From assembly GCA_001566295.1 (NCBI GenBank), contig KQ964309.1:3996-29655 (forward strand): a stretch of DNA of 25,660 nt, read 5' to 3'. The notes under the pieces were generated by a model, which ran no database searches, was not told where the DNA came from, and worked only from the letters and a program-made list of their open reading frames with translations. Each line of letters opens with the position of its first letter. Position 1 is the first letter of the stretch. Source of the DNA: Microdochium bolleyi. Taxonomy: Eukaryota > Ascomycota > Sordariomycetes > Xylariales > Microdochiaceae. Of this stretch, positions 17,216 through 25,660 are shown in pieces. A program made the position numbers and the translations under genes.

Positions 17216-18149
17216 GCTGCTGTAGTATTGGGAAGTTGAGGTGAGTAAATCGAGGACCTGGTGCAAACTTCAACGTATGAGCGAGGACAAAGGTTGCATC
17301 GAGCAGCTACTTGTCATGGCCGAGTGTAATCAGACCGAGCATGCAGGGAAGGGTCTATATATGTCTGCAGCTCAATGCCACGGCTGCCTCTTTGGGGACT
17401 TTGATTAGAACCGTGCTCAGGTTCAAGAAGCCTGCTTGCGATAATGATGACCCTGCCGCTCCCCCCTTGCACAGGCCGACCAGTCCCACTTCCTTGCACA
17501 CAGGTCCCACTATTGTTCAGAATCGGAGAGACAGGGGAAACCCTGGGCCTGCGCGCCTTTGTCTGTGAACTCACGTTTGAGCCTGGCATCGCGGCTGGGC
17601 GGAAGGGCCCCGGCGCTAATGCGGTGTCAATCGTCCCCCATAGCCACAGATACCTCAAAATTTAGATGTATGGTCATTGGCTATCTTGTAGCATTCCTTG
17701 GCTGGCTAGAGAGTGGAGATCCAGGTTGCTGGCCTGGAGCTAGCAAAGCTCCTCGTCAAGCCTGCGAGCCGCTGTGGAAACCCTCAGCCTCGCAACAAGG
17801 GGGATTCCCGGCTCCCGTTCCGCCATGGCCGAGCAGAAACGAATCCTTGTGAATCGGAACGGTCGAGGCGTAGCATTCACAGAGCACGGGGAAGAGCTCC
17901 GGTGACATACACCAACACACGACTCCGCTTCTGCACAAGACACAAGACCGGAACAGCACAGTACTGACGTCGTCAGGTGAGGCTTTTCCTGTCTGGGGCT
18001 GTCATCAGGCCACTTGAATGCTGGTGGCAATGTCGGACCCTTGCTCGCAAACGCATTCACACGCCGGGGAAAACTTCGGCAGTCGCGGTAACGAGGACTC
18101 ACGGGGCGGCTAAACACCGCTATGCCTCCACGGTGTCGCTGACAGTGAT
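17216..18149. other. Region without a confident gene
   Basis: The minus frames 17314-17658 and 17740-18117 and the plus frame 17977-18294 are open but show no ATG with matching splice sites and no motif. A TATATA element lies at 17355-17360. The minus frame at 17756-17959 is Cys-rich. No RNA gene or repeat seen. Confidence 0.35.
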
Positions 18150-18476
18150 TTATGCACCCTGTCCTGACTCCTCGCTGGAGTCAGCACACAGCGAGTCTTC
18201 AGGGTGCACATATCCAGGCCCCGACCAAGAGCAGCCATCCGAGCCGACTGGTGAACCGTTTCCTATGGTAGGTTGTGATTCCGTCGAAAACTGATAAGCT
18301 TCGCTCAAACTGGGATCACGCAAGTGATGGTGCTCCCATCGAGCGTGACGCGCACACACCCACAACCATCTCGCAAGGCTCAGTCTACTGGGCGGTTCAA
18401 TCCGGCTTGGCGTCCGTGCCCTTCCTACGCAAGTCTGCTCGTGGAGAATCTTCGTACGGCGACGCTCGGAACTCAT
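18150..18476 (-). CDS. Unassigned open frame, possible terminal exon
   Basis: This minus frame of 108 codons ends in TAA. The C-terminal half (PSLSEAYQFSTESQPTIGNG, then Ser/Gly/Asp-rich) reads like an ordinary disordered protein end. The N-terminal half is basic and less convincing, and a splice acceptor (GATCCCAG) in the middle at about 18313 suggests that only the later part is exon. Plus-strand frames 17977-18294 and 18324-18524 compete. No family recognised. Confidence 0.25.
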   Translation of the reverse strand: MSSERRRTKILHEQTCVGRARTPSRIEPPSRLSLARWLWVCARHARWEHHHLRDPSLSEAYQFSTESQPTIGNGSPVGSDGCSWSGPGYVHPEDSLCADSSEESGQGA

Positions 18477-18751
18477 CGGGTCTTAAGAAGGACTACGACG
18501 CTTGCAACCGAGGCTGGTCGCTAAGACACCTAGTGCGATCTTGGTAGTGGGGTCGATGGAGAGAAGGGCAACGGAATTGGAATGGTGCACTAGCATACTG
18601 AGGGGCCAGGAGTGGTGGCTTGCTTGCTAGATGACCACAGTGAACGCACAAAATGCTGCTGCTATGCACTCGTGAAAGAACTTATGCCTCTCCTATCAGT
18701 ACATACCGACAGACACGCACATTACACAGTCACACCAGAGATCTACACGCA
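18477..18751. other. Putative promoter and leader of the 396-residue gene
   Basis: The sequence just before 18752 is A/C-rich (CACACCAGAG, CTACACGCA), like a fungal 5' leader. An in-frame ATG at 18653 would add 33 residues, Thr/Arg-rich with no motif. I prefer 18752. Confidence 0.35.
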
Positions 18752-19942
18752 ATGAGTGCCCAACTCCTCCCGGCAACAGCGAAGGCCTTCCAGCCTCGGG
18801 CCTCAGTCTCGGTCATTCTGGGATTAGAGGTAGACGGCTGGTTAACTGAAACTCTCACAAGAATCAACGAGATTAGAAAAACAAAAACACCAATGAATTC
18901 ATCTAAGCACCAGAATTGCCTTGCTAAGCTTCTGTCGAACGAACGGGCCATCTGGACTCTCGCCACACTCGAGCTCGCCACACCTACCATCGCACACCTG
19001 CGCCAGGACGAAGAGTTTCTACCTTGGATCCGCCCCAGCCACCAGACCTTCCCTCTAGAGGCATACATCATATATGTCGACATGGTCCAGGATCATAAAG
19101 TCGCTTACAAGTTGACTCCTGACACAATCAAGTCTCTAATTAAGCACCATAGGGGGGTCTGCCATCTCGACAGGATGGCTGCTACCTGCGATGGGCCAGA
19201 GATCAGTCACGTTGAGAAGCTTCATTATGTTTTCGTCCAGGCCATTCACGAGTTCGTCTTCCGATCAGACGTCTCTGCTCTTAAAGGTCTCAAGGAGGGA
19301 GGCGCAGGCGACCTTCCCGACGATGAGAGTGCGCGCGCAAGGAACGCCATCCTAGCACTTGTGACCGAGCTTACGCCACATGCTTTGCCGGAAGCTGTCC
19401 AGATCGGTTGCGGGCTGACACAGCTGCCTAGCCAGCCTCTTGGCAATCTTTATCTGGAATCGATGCCCCTGGTATTCCCAAATTACTTTCCTGATGCTTG
19501 GTTCCAAGTACAGCCCTTGCTTGAGTCCGGAACCGTTTCTAGCCAGCCACAGATTTGCGCTTCCATAGCATCTCCTGGGTGCCCATTTCGACAGTCTTTT
19601 ATCGGAGCACGCGCGCCCTGCGATTCCTTTGAGGCTCCCTGGTCCCACCACAGGGTCCCCTTTCCTAGTACTCTGGTTCGCCGCCATGATATCAACGCAT
19701 GGTCAGACGCAAGGTCTGCACGTGGCAGCCATAATCACTTCCGAATATGGTTGAATGAATCACTGGTACCGAGCACCGAGTCTCTCGGATTTGTCCAAAA
19801 TCAGTGTGCCGCTTGCGGAAGGGCATGGCCGGAGAATGCGCCTGTCCACGGACCTTACCTACCACCCGTCGATGTTGCTCAAGCGATCGTACCGTATGAT
19901 CTTCGAAATGAGCGTAGCACGATCCGGCCATATCGCACATAA
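18752..19942 (+). CDS. Hypothetical 396-residue protein
   Basis: A single exon from ATG (CACGCAATG) to TAA gives 396 residues; an upstream in-frame ATG at 18653 would give 429. The N-terminal 200 residues look globular and helical (LTETLTRINEIRKTK; AKLLSNERAIWTLATLEL; EKLHYVFVQAIHEFVF). An acidic loop follows (GAGDLPDDESARARN), then a helix, then an irregular, Ser/Pro/His-rich C-terminal part with a CAACG motif near residue 359. There is no signal peptide or membrane span. No family recognised; this is a long, clean frame with normal amino-acid use, so coding status is fairly secure. It lies 39 bases before the start of the next plus-strand model. Confidence 0.7.
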   Translation: MSAQLLPATAKAFQPRASVSVILGLEVDGWLTETLTRINEIRKTKTPMNSSKHQNCLAKLLSNERAIWTLATLELATPTIAHLRQDEEFLPWIRPSHQTFPLEAYIIYVDMVQDHKVAYKLTPDTIKSLIKHHRGVCHLDRMAATCDGPEISHVEKLHYVFVQAIHEFVFRSDVSALKGLKEGGAGDLPDDESARARNAILALVTELTPHALPEAVQIGCGLTQLPSQPLGNLYLESMPLVFPNYFPDAWFQVQPLLESGTVSSQPQICASIASPGCPFRQSFIGARAPCDSFEAPWSHHRVPFPSTLVRRHDINAWSDARSARGSHNHFRIWLNESLVPSTESLGFVQNQCAACGRAWPENAPVHGPYLPPVDVAQAIVPYDLRNERSTIRPYRT

Positions 19943-19981
19943 AAACCACATGGCTTCCGTTGAAGTGCGGTCGATCTCGCT

Positions 19982-20986
19982 ATGACCAGCTTTCCCGTCA
20001 TGGCGCTCACAGCCACACGGTGTGCAAGCCGCAGCTCCGAGCGGCGCCTCGCTAGGAGTGGTACGCGCACCACGATTCTCTGCCTCTCTGCCTCTCTGCC
20101 TCTCTGCCTCTCTGCCTCTCTGCCTCTCTGCCTCTCTGCTTCTCTGCCTCTCTGCCTCTCTGCTCGCCGTACGGCTTCACCTTTCACCATCAAAGCGTTT
20201 ACGACTCTCTCAAGTATACAGCAACAAAACGACACTGGACAAACCCTCACATCACTCGTGCAGAGAAGCAGGATGATGGCCAGGGCACCGAAACCATCGG
20301 CCATTCAAAGACGATCCGCAGACCGAAAACCACGCCCTACTTGTCCCCGACTCGAGACCGCTGGTACTTGGCCTATACAGCTAGGCCGGAGATGCTCTTC
20401 CAGTTTCAACGCTGCGCGAAGACCAACTAGCTGCAGTTGCAATCAAAACACCAACCGAGTCGTTTGCGAACACCAAACAATACCAGGCCTTGCATCAAGT
20501 CACTGCTAGGCACTGGGGCAGAGCACAAGACCTGCTTGAGATCTGTCACCACTCGAACGCATCGTATCGGACCCGGCGGCTCATCGAGCAACATGGGGTT
20601 ATTTTTGTCCTCTCAACAGGCGCAACAGCTCCGCTTCTGCAAAGCCGATCGTGTCTCGAGCCTGATCATTTGCGGACATTTTTGCCAGAATGCTTCCCCG
20701 GACTCCAACAGTATACTCAGATTTTCCGCAACACAAATCCCTTTCGCGCGACGCGTAGGAACCCTGGCACGGGTAGTATGGTCGCATCGCCTTCTGAGGC
20801 AGACAAAGATCTCTGGGCGGACATTTTCGGTTCTGGTACTGGAAAGCAGCTGCGCAGCGTGTTGAGAAGGGCAGGTCGTCGGCTTGAGTACTCCTGTCTT
20901 GCAACACTCGCTATGTCATCCTGGAGATCTTGATCCTTCTCGAAGCTGAGCGGCGACGTTGTGTCCTTCGTGCAATGGACCCATAG
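19982..20986 (+). CDS. Hypothetical 294-residue protein with octamer repeat in exon 1
   Basis: The model has three exons: 19982-20363, 20431-20835 and 20889-20986, with introns of 67 nt (GTACTT, AACTAG) and 53 nt (GTACTG, TTGAG). Phases agree (1 and 1), but donors and the second acceptor are weak; without intron 2 the frame ends at 20933. Exon 1 is Arg/Ser-rich and contains the 8-bp repeat, read as Leu/Cys/Ser/Ala/Pro. Exon 2 is the best coding stretch: KQYQALHQVTARHWGRAQDL, then HHSNASYRTRRLIEQHGVIF, then a Phe/Pro-rich part. Exon 3 reads RYVILEILILLEAERRR. A second frame in exon 1 (20056-20427) is also open and protein-like, so repeat length may have changed the frame. No family recognised. 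Confidence 0.38.
20076..20163 (+). repeat. 11 tandem octamers, CTCTCTGC
   Basis: The array is 88 bp long, eleven 8-bp units in a row. Nine are CTCTCTGC; units 1 and 9 are TTCTCTGC. It lies inside a predicted coding exon. Because the unit is not a multiple of three and contains no stop in any plus frame, each gain or loss of a unit would shift the downstream frame. Confidence 0.97.
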
Positions 20987-21613
20987 CCACTCAGCGGCAT
21001 TGATTCTTGGGCGCAGAGTCCTGTCTAGCAAAACTTACTCTTCCCAATATCACGTCCATTCCAGGGTCTATCATTCCTATGCCGCCTTGAGATCGCCTGC
21101 TCCTATCGGATACTCAATGGCAGCAGTCCGAGCACGCCTCTGTTCATGCTACCCTTTGCGCCGAGCATGATTCTGTTTGGCTTGCTTGCAATTTCGGAGC
21201 ACCGCAACTCAACAACAGGTATGAAGCAGGCCCCGATCAGTAAGTGCCTGGATCATCTAGGCCTGATGAGCTAGTGAGGTCTAGGCTAATCTTTCCCAAG
21301 GTCCTTGACCACGTTGTGTTGCAGACTTCCCGCATACGACGCGCTTCTACTATCCGTTCGCAGCTCCAATCGGGTCAGCAGCCCTCGCCGGGGGCATGCA
21401 ACTTGAACCTGCATGTCTGGGCTACCTGCAGCGTCCGCATTCACAACGGACCACTAGACTGCAGCATCGGACAGGGTTACAAGACATCGCTGATGCAAGT
21501 CAAGCGTAGCTGCGCGGAACCGAGAACCATTTAAAGAGACGCATGGACAAGCAGGAAGACTCAAGATTGTTTCTGCATCATGTTCCCACTGCGTCGAAGT
21601 GGCTTCACCGAGG
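20987..21613. other. Region without a supported gene; upstream of membrane protein
   Basis: Short frames only (plus 20961-21170 and 21244-21534; minus 21454-21732, which runs antisense to the start of the next gene). The stretch probably holds the 3' end of the preceding gene and the promoter and leader of the following one. No repeats seen. Confidence 0.4.
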
Positions 21614-22990
21614 ATGACAGAAACCACGCCCCTACTCCCAACGTACCAATTCGCAAAGGACCTCGAGCGAGGTCTTATGGCTGGCGCTGTCCAACACGAC
21701 GCAATCGCCGCGCCTTCGCAATCCACAGTCAAGCTGCTGAGCTATCGGATTCTTGCACAGACGATATACATACTCTATGTCGTGCTCTGGATACTCCTAC
21801 TATTCGCCGATCGACTGCCGCTTGGCCATCTCGACCAGCGCTGGCACGCGGTCGCATTCCTGATGGCACAGCAATTCGAGAAGGACTGCTTGGCCCCGTT
21901 GGATCGGGTCATCAGCGAGATGGTATTTCGTGCGCTCATCAGGTACTCGGCGGATCCGTCCATCAAGCATGACACCACCACAGACGTCGCCACCCAGACT
22001 ACCACGAAGGTTACCACGGAGGCCACCACGGGGGTCACCACGGTGGTCACCACGAAGGTTATCACGAAGGTTGTCACAGAGGTCACCACGAAGATTGCCA
22101 CAGAGGCTACCACAGACGGAAGCGAGGACATTAAGAAGGCAAGCAAAGGAAGCCAGGCCTTGAAACGAGCATTGAGAAAAGCAACATCAGTCGGAACATT
22201 GATGCGTGGCCCAGTGGCAGCCTTCGGCGCGGTGCTCCAACTCATACCCGTTTTCGAGTCCTGGAAAAGTGTTGTGGTGCTATTACTTGCCCTTGTCTGG
22301 CTCAGATGGATCGGGGGCCACATCAAACTCACGACCATACGAGCTCAGGAGAGCAAAGATGACCGAGACAAAGCTTTGTTAGTATCTGCTCGCTTTGGCG
22401 CTCTTTCCGGTCCAATTTGTCTAACAAAGACTAGCGAAAACATGTCAACGTCGATGACTCCAACGCAGAGAGCAGCCATCGACGCATCACACGAAGCTTA
22501 TCAGCGCAGTTCTGTGGCCAAAGACATCATCGACTTAATAAGCAAGGTGGTCATCAGCCTCGGCTTGCTTGCTCTTGTATCATACGACTCACAAGACTTG
22601 ATGCCTTTCTTCAAATCCGCTTTTGCCCTCTACAAGCTCAATGATATCAGTGGCAAGTGGTTCGAGGCGTCTGCGAAGTCAGGAACAGCCGTCAAGGCTA
22701 TAAAGTCATACGAGAAGTCCACAGGAGATCACGGCTGCACGACGGGCAAGACTTGGAAACAGTTGGTAGGAACTCTACATCTTGGGAGCCTGAGCTGCCT
22801 GGAGGACAGCCGGCGGTGCGGGAAAGTAGTGATGCAGCTTTTCGTTAAATCTCCCCCAGCGTCATCAGGCCCGTTGTCGAAGCCTGCCGAGGGAACACGA
22901 GAATTCCGGTCCAAGTGCACTGCGGAGAGGCAAGCACACAGCAACGACCGAGGCAGGCTGGCCAAAGTCTTACTTAATGCATTTGGCTAG
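21614..22990 (+). CDS. Membrane protein with Thr-rich tetrapeptide repeats
   Basis: The open frame from ATG 21614 to TAG has 458 codons. A 57-nt in-frame intron is likely at 22378-22434 (GTTAGT, branch GTCTAAC, GACTAG), leaving 439 residues. The N-terminus METTPLLP-like (TETTPLLPTY) resembles fungal membrane proteins with cytosolic dileucine-type starts. A strong membrane span lies at about 47-66 (IYILYVVLWILLLFA), a second at about 218-234, and a third weaker one in the C-terminal half (VVISLGLLALVSY). Residues about 122-169 are twelve TTxV-type tetrapeptides. The C-terminal tail is basic and Ser-rich. Function unknown; the topology suggests an organelle or plasma-membrane protein. Confidence 0.75.
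   Translation: MTETTPLLPTYQFAKDLERGLMAGAVQHDAIAAPSQSTVKLLSYRILAQTIYILYVVLWILLLFADRLPLGHLDQRWHAVAFLMAQQFEKDCLAPLDRVISEMVFRALIRYSADPSIKHDTTTDVATQTTTKVTTEATTGVTTVVTTKVITKVVTEVTTKIATEATTDGSEDIKKASKGSQALKRALRKATSVGTLMRGPVAAFGAVLQLIPVFESWKSVVVLLLALVWLRWIGGHIKLTTIRAQESKDDRDKALLVSARFGALSGPICLTKTSENMSTSMTPTQRAAIDASHEAYQRSSVAKDIIDLISKVVISLGLLALVSYDSQDLMPFFKSAFALYKLNDISGKWFEASAKSGTAVKAIKSYEKSTGDHGCTTGKTWKQLVGTLHLGSLSCLEDSRRCGKVVMQLFVKSPPASSGPLSKPAEGTREFRSKCTAERQAHSNDRGRLAKVLLNAFG
21977..22120 (+). repeat. 12-bp coding minisatellite (TTxV units)
   Basis: There are twelve consecutive 12-bp units of the ACCACGAAGGTT type, each encoding Thr-Thr-x-Val/Ala/Ile or a close variant. The unit is a multiple of three, so copy changes keep the frame. 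It lies between the first and second membrane segments, so it would form a Thr-rich loop that could be O-glycosylated if it faces the lumen or outside (inference). Confidence 0.9.
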
Positions 22991-23220
22991 TTCAACATGT
23001 TACTGGCTGAGAAACATGGAGGAGATCTGACATAGACGGGACCGGGTTATCGGAACTCATTTAGCCGCCAGTGAGGTCTGGAAGTCCTCTGATCGAGCTT
23101 GTCACAACCAGAGTCGCCGTGCAAGAGTGAATCACGCTGTATAAAAGTGAACCACGGCACGCAAGATGAGAACGTTGTGAGCGACGTACGGCAGGTAGCG
23201 TTCATCCCAACATAGCACAG
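22991..23220. other. Spacer after the membrane protein gene
   Basis: No plus-strand gene is seen. A minus frame covers 23047-23268 (Cys- and Thr-containing, no ATG at its upstream end); it could be a terminal exon of a minus-strand gene reaching to about 23480 (ATG at about 23478, MSRFVSEESVG), but the only acceptor that fits ends in GAG and lacks a branch site. Confidence 0.3.
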
Positions 23221-23523
23221 ATGACTTGTCAACGCATTGGAGACAGTTGGCTCGTGCCTGGTGACCACATTGATAACAGCGCAGGCATTTCCGGCAGGGA
23301 TCTCAGGATGCAGGAGAGATCTTGTCCACAGTTTGGCATGGGAGTCGTGGAGTCGGTACGTTGTGGGAAATCACCACGATCTGAGTCGACTTTCCAGCTC
23401 TCATAGCTGCATAAGGCATGCTGACTGTAGCGCAACTCGGTCCAACAGATTCTTCAGAAACAAATCTTGACATCCGACGAGATATGTTGGGAAAGAGGCG
23501 CTGAGCACTTGAGAAGACCCTAG
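23221..23523 (+). CDS. Possible 75-residue protein, two exons
   Basis: Exons 23221-23355 and 23431-23523 flank a 75-nt phase-0 intron (GTACGT, branch GCTGAC, CTGTAG). Exon 1 reads MTCQRIGDSWLVPGDHIDN, and exon 2 is a charged helix (VQQILQKQILTSDEICWER). The splice signals are good, but the minus strand is also open in two frames here, one of them with a run of CxxC pairs. The frame is open a few codons upstream of the ATG. No family recognised. It is convergent with the RRM gene, stopping 31 bases before that gene's stop. Confidence 0.32.
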
Positions 23524-23554
23524 TTGAATTACGTATGAGACTATCCTATCAGAT

Positions 23555-24811
23555 CTAGGGAGCGTGGGAGACACGAGAGTCTGTATTCGCTGGTATCTTG
23601 GACGTCCCGTGGGCAATGACAATCTGAGATTTGGAAGCATGCTCTGCTTGCGGCTTGCGTGGGACCTTTTTGACAAATGGACGTGCCTCAGCAGCCCCTG
23701 GTGCTTTGCGTCTCCCTCGGAAGGGACGAAACGCAATGTTGCTAGCCGCGAAAGGGACACTCGAGTATGCCTGGTCCCGGACCCCGATCGAGGCTTCGCT
23801 CCGCGGTGGCAAAGGCGAGTGAACCGTTTGAAACTGTTCACGATAGACCGGCTGTCCAGAGTCCAGCGCCTGGTCCAGATCTTCTTGATATCTCACATGA
23901 TGATGATGATCCCGTGGTTGTGGTTGGTGGGAAGGGGAATTTGCCCCAATAATCTTGCGGTCATGAGTCCAAGCGGTAGTGGAGTGTTGACTGCCCCCAT
24001 GGCAGGAATGAGGACCTGGAGGCGGCTCTGTCCAGGTAGAGGCTGGCTGCACAAGCTGACTGGGAGCGTACGGTCGCATTTCCCGCATTGTTGGCCATTG
24101 AGGTTCTGCAACACCTTGCAGAGCTGCTGACTGAGTCATTGGAGGAGGCGCTGAGCGGTGTATGTACTGGACTGGCTCCAGTAAGCGTGGATGGAAGTTT
24201 GCGCACATCTGCTCTTGATATGGATATATTTGCGGTGGGGGCAAGTTCTGCACTTGGCTTTCGTGCTTGAGAGATTGTGACAAGTAGTCTCTCCAGTCGA
24301 GACTATGACCCTTGAGAAAAGAGCTGGGCTTGGCAGCTAATAACCAAACAGGCTTTGTCCTGTTTCGATCATCCACGATCACGTCCCGCCCTTTGAACAC
24401 ATTCTTCATGCAATAAGCTGGTAATGACTTAGCATACGGCGAACGGACACGAGAGTAAAGGGTGAGTACTTGTGATCGTTTCAAAAGCCTCATGACCGTT
24501 GACGCTGATCCAGCCGCTTGTTGTACTTTGTTTGACCTCGACATGTACGATGGTAGCAGAAATACCAGCGCAACGAAAAAAGTCCTTCAGTTGCTGCCAT
24601 TGTGTGTCCCATGGAAGCTACGGGGGATGCGTTAAAACTAATCAATAGCTGACTTGTTCACGCGAAGAAAATGACTTACGTTGCTGAACAGTATGTAGAA
24701 GACACCCGTGGCCGGGCCTGGAGGCATCATTACCGACCAATCAGCCGCGGTGGGCAAGATAGAGTGATACGCGCTTCTTTGTAAACGTGGACGATGACTG
24801 ACAGGAGTCAT
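23555..24811 (-). CDS. RRM-domain RNA-binding protein, 380 residues
   Basis: Exons are 24811-24680, 24617-24470 and 24417-23555, with introns of 62 nt (GTAAGT, CCGTAG) and 52 nt (GTACTC, TACCAG); phases 0 and 1 agree. An ATG at 24544 inside exon 2 opens a longer unspliced frame, but that reading destroys the domain. Residues about 36-112 form one RRM: RNP2-like strand FYILFS, LPWDTQWQQLKDFFR helix, TIVHVEV strand, RNP1-like SGWISVNG, HEAFETI helix, and KNVFKGRDVIVDD. An aromatic residue expected in RNP1 is partly replaced (Trp, Ile). The rest, about 113-380, is Pro/Gln/His/Ser-rich and probably disordered, with a short His run and a basic end. It likely binds RNA in splicing, export or mRNA control; the target is unknown. 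Upstream of 24811 no further exon was needed. Confidence 0.75.
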
Positions 24812-25660
24812 ACTTGCAGCGAGAGGGGATGTGAGAGAAGGGCGGCAGTCGATGCGGACCAGGTCTTCTCACGGCCCTAGCACCGGCAGGGCCGCTCTCT
24901 CTCATTTGTAGTTGTCCCCACAACCCGATACCCCCTCACTCGAGCGTCAGTTTCTTACATGTGTGCCGCCGTTGACTCGAGCCTGGCTCTGCGGTGAGCA
25001 AGGAAGCCGCGCTCGGCAGGGTTTGCGAAAAGCATCCTTCGATGATCAGTTGCGCGACAGGGATATGTCTGTCGGATCATGCCTCCCGGCAGACCGGCTG
25101 CTCCCCTAGCGGCGGCTGACGTCCCTCCTGTGCATGTTGTGTCTTGGTGAGATGACCATGCCCTTTGTCGCCAGCCCAGCGGCGAGGTGACCCCAGCAGG
25201 GCGGTCTAAACTCGAGATGCATGGGTGTGCAGTTCCTCTATCTGCGCCCAATGCAGCAGCCAATGCCTGCTGCCAACGCAAGCCCCCTGTCTCGGAACTC
25301 GATCAACGGGCTGCCTACAACGTAAGCTCGTCGACGAGCACGTCACCCTGGTCGTTGGGAGGCGGACGCTGCGACTTGGTGGGGTGGCGTCAGGCACGGG
25401 TGCACCATCCGTGGGCCGCGAGGCGGAACAGGCAAGCCCAGATGCGGCCAACGTCATGCAAGGCTGGGCAGCCAGGCGTGCGGGCATGTTGCACCGAAGT
25501 CACTCTTTGAGTGCCAGCACGGCTGTGGGCCACGCTAGTGCCGATGGGCAAGCTGGGGCCAGGGACGCGGCGAACTTGGGTACCCTGTCCACCTTGACGA
25601 AGACTGTGGTCCTGTGCAGGCAAGCGTTGGAGTTGCCATGTCATCTGCTCGCTCGCTGTT
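24812..25660. other. GC-rich right end without a supported gene
   Basis: The left 100 bases would be the promoter and leader of the RRM gene (CT-rich, e.g. TCTCTCTC near 24893-24902 on the plus strand). Beyond about 24950, minus frames 24955-25281, 25206-25487 and 25390-25644 and plus frames 24912-25109 and 25187-25510 are open, rich in Arg, Ala, Gly and Cys, with no motif. Compositional opening of frames is a sufficient explanation. Confidence 0.35.

Noticed and set aside
19879..20304. Minus-strand frame with Glu-Arg-Gln-Arg-Gly-Arg repeats
   Set aside because: The repeats are the octamer array read backwards; it overlaps the end of the 396-residue gene, and no motif or splice support was found.
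21775..22338. Minus-strand 187-codon frame
   Set aside because: It is antisense to the membrane protein; its Val/Thr-rich repeat is the reverse reading of the TTxV minisatellite.
23095..23300. Minus-strand CxxC run (CRKCLRCYQCGH) resembling a Gag zinc knuckle
   Set aside because: The spacing does not fit C-x2-C-x4-H-x4-C, the frame is short, no reverse transcriptase or integrase is near, and a competing plus-strand model has better splice sites.
24470..24544. ATG at 24544 as the start of the RRM gene
   Set aside because: That frame breaks the RRM; the other frame joined to upstream and downstream exons restores the full domain.

Overview
The window looks like filamentous ascomycete (Pezizomycotina) nuclear DNA; a Dothideomycete is my guess, not shown by the sequence. 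The reasons: short genes on both strands, many broken by introns of about 41-75 nt with GT donors, CTAAC/CTGAC-type branch sites and YAG acceptors; A/C-rich leaders before ATG; no operon structure. I saw no tRNA, rRNA, CRISPR array, transposase or reverse transcriptase. Many real exons here lack an ATG or change frame, so the gene models below were built by joining frames across introns by eye; none has been tested against transcripts.

Left part (1-5150): an 11/12-bp CATGCCCA minisatellite opens the window, then a poorly resolved stretch. A 910-residue RG-rich protein lies on the minus strand (4081-1246, three exons). Just upstream of it is an almost unspaced perfect palindrome (4193-4277), and then a possible minus-strand gene of 104 residues.

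Centre-left (5150-13120): two paralogous Ras-like P-loop proteins with degenerate G motifs lie on the plus strand (5150-6259 and 8943-9884). The first carries a tandem exon-plus-intron duplication that adds 20 residues at the switch I position. Between and after them sit small Cys/His proteins (7787-7388 minus, 10678-10994 plus, 12796-13120 plus) and a minus-strand gene (10355-9877) that converges on the second GTPase. The 10867-12640 stretch holds competing open frames on both strands that I cannot resolve.

Centre-right (13299-17215): an acidic 99-residue protein, a two-exon 176-residue protein, an aminoglycoside-phosphotransferase-like kinase (14552-15472), a 42-residue Cys4 miniprotein and a four-exon 238-residue protein. 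17216-18750 is mostly unassigned.

Right part (18752-25660): a 396-residue orphan protein; a predicted gene with an 11-copy octamer repeat inside its first exon; a membrane protein with Thr-rich tetrapeptide repeats; a tentative 75-residue gene; and an RRM (RNA-binding) protein on the minus strand (24811-23555) whose N-terminal domain shows only after splicing. The last 850 bases are GC-rich with no gene I can support.

Few of the genes resemble housekeeping functions. The region reads as an accessory, fast-evolving neighbourhood of small orphan genes. The GTPase pair and the Cys/His proteins are the most coherent group, but nothing in the sequence proves that they act together.
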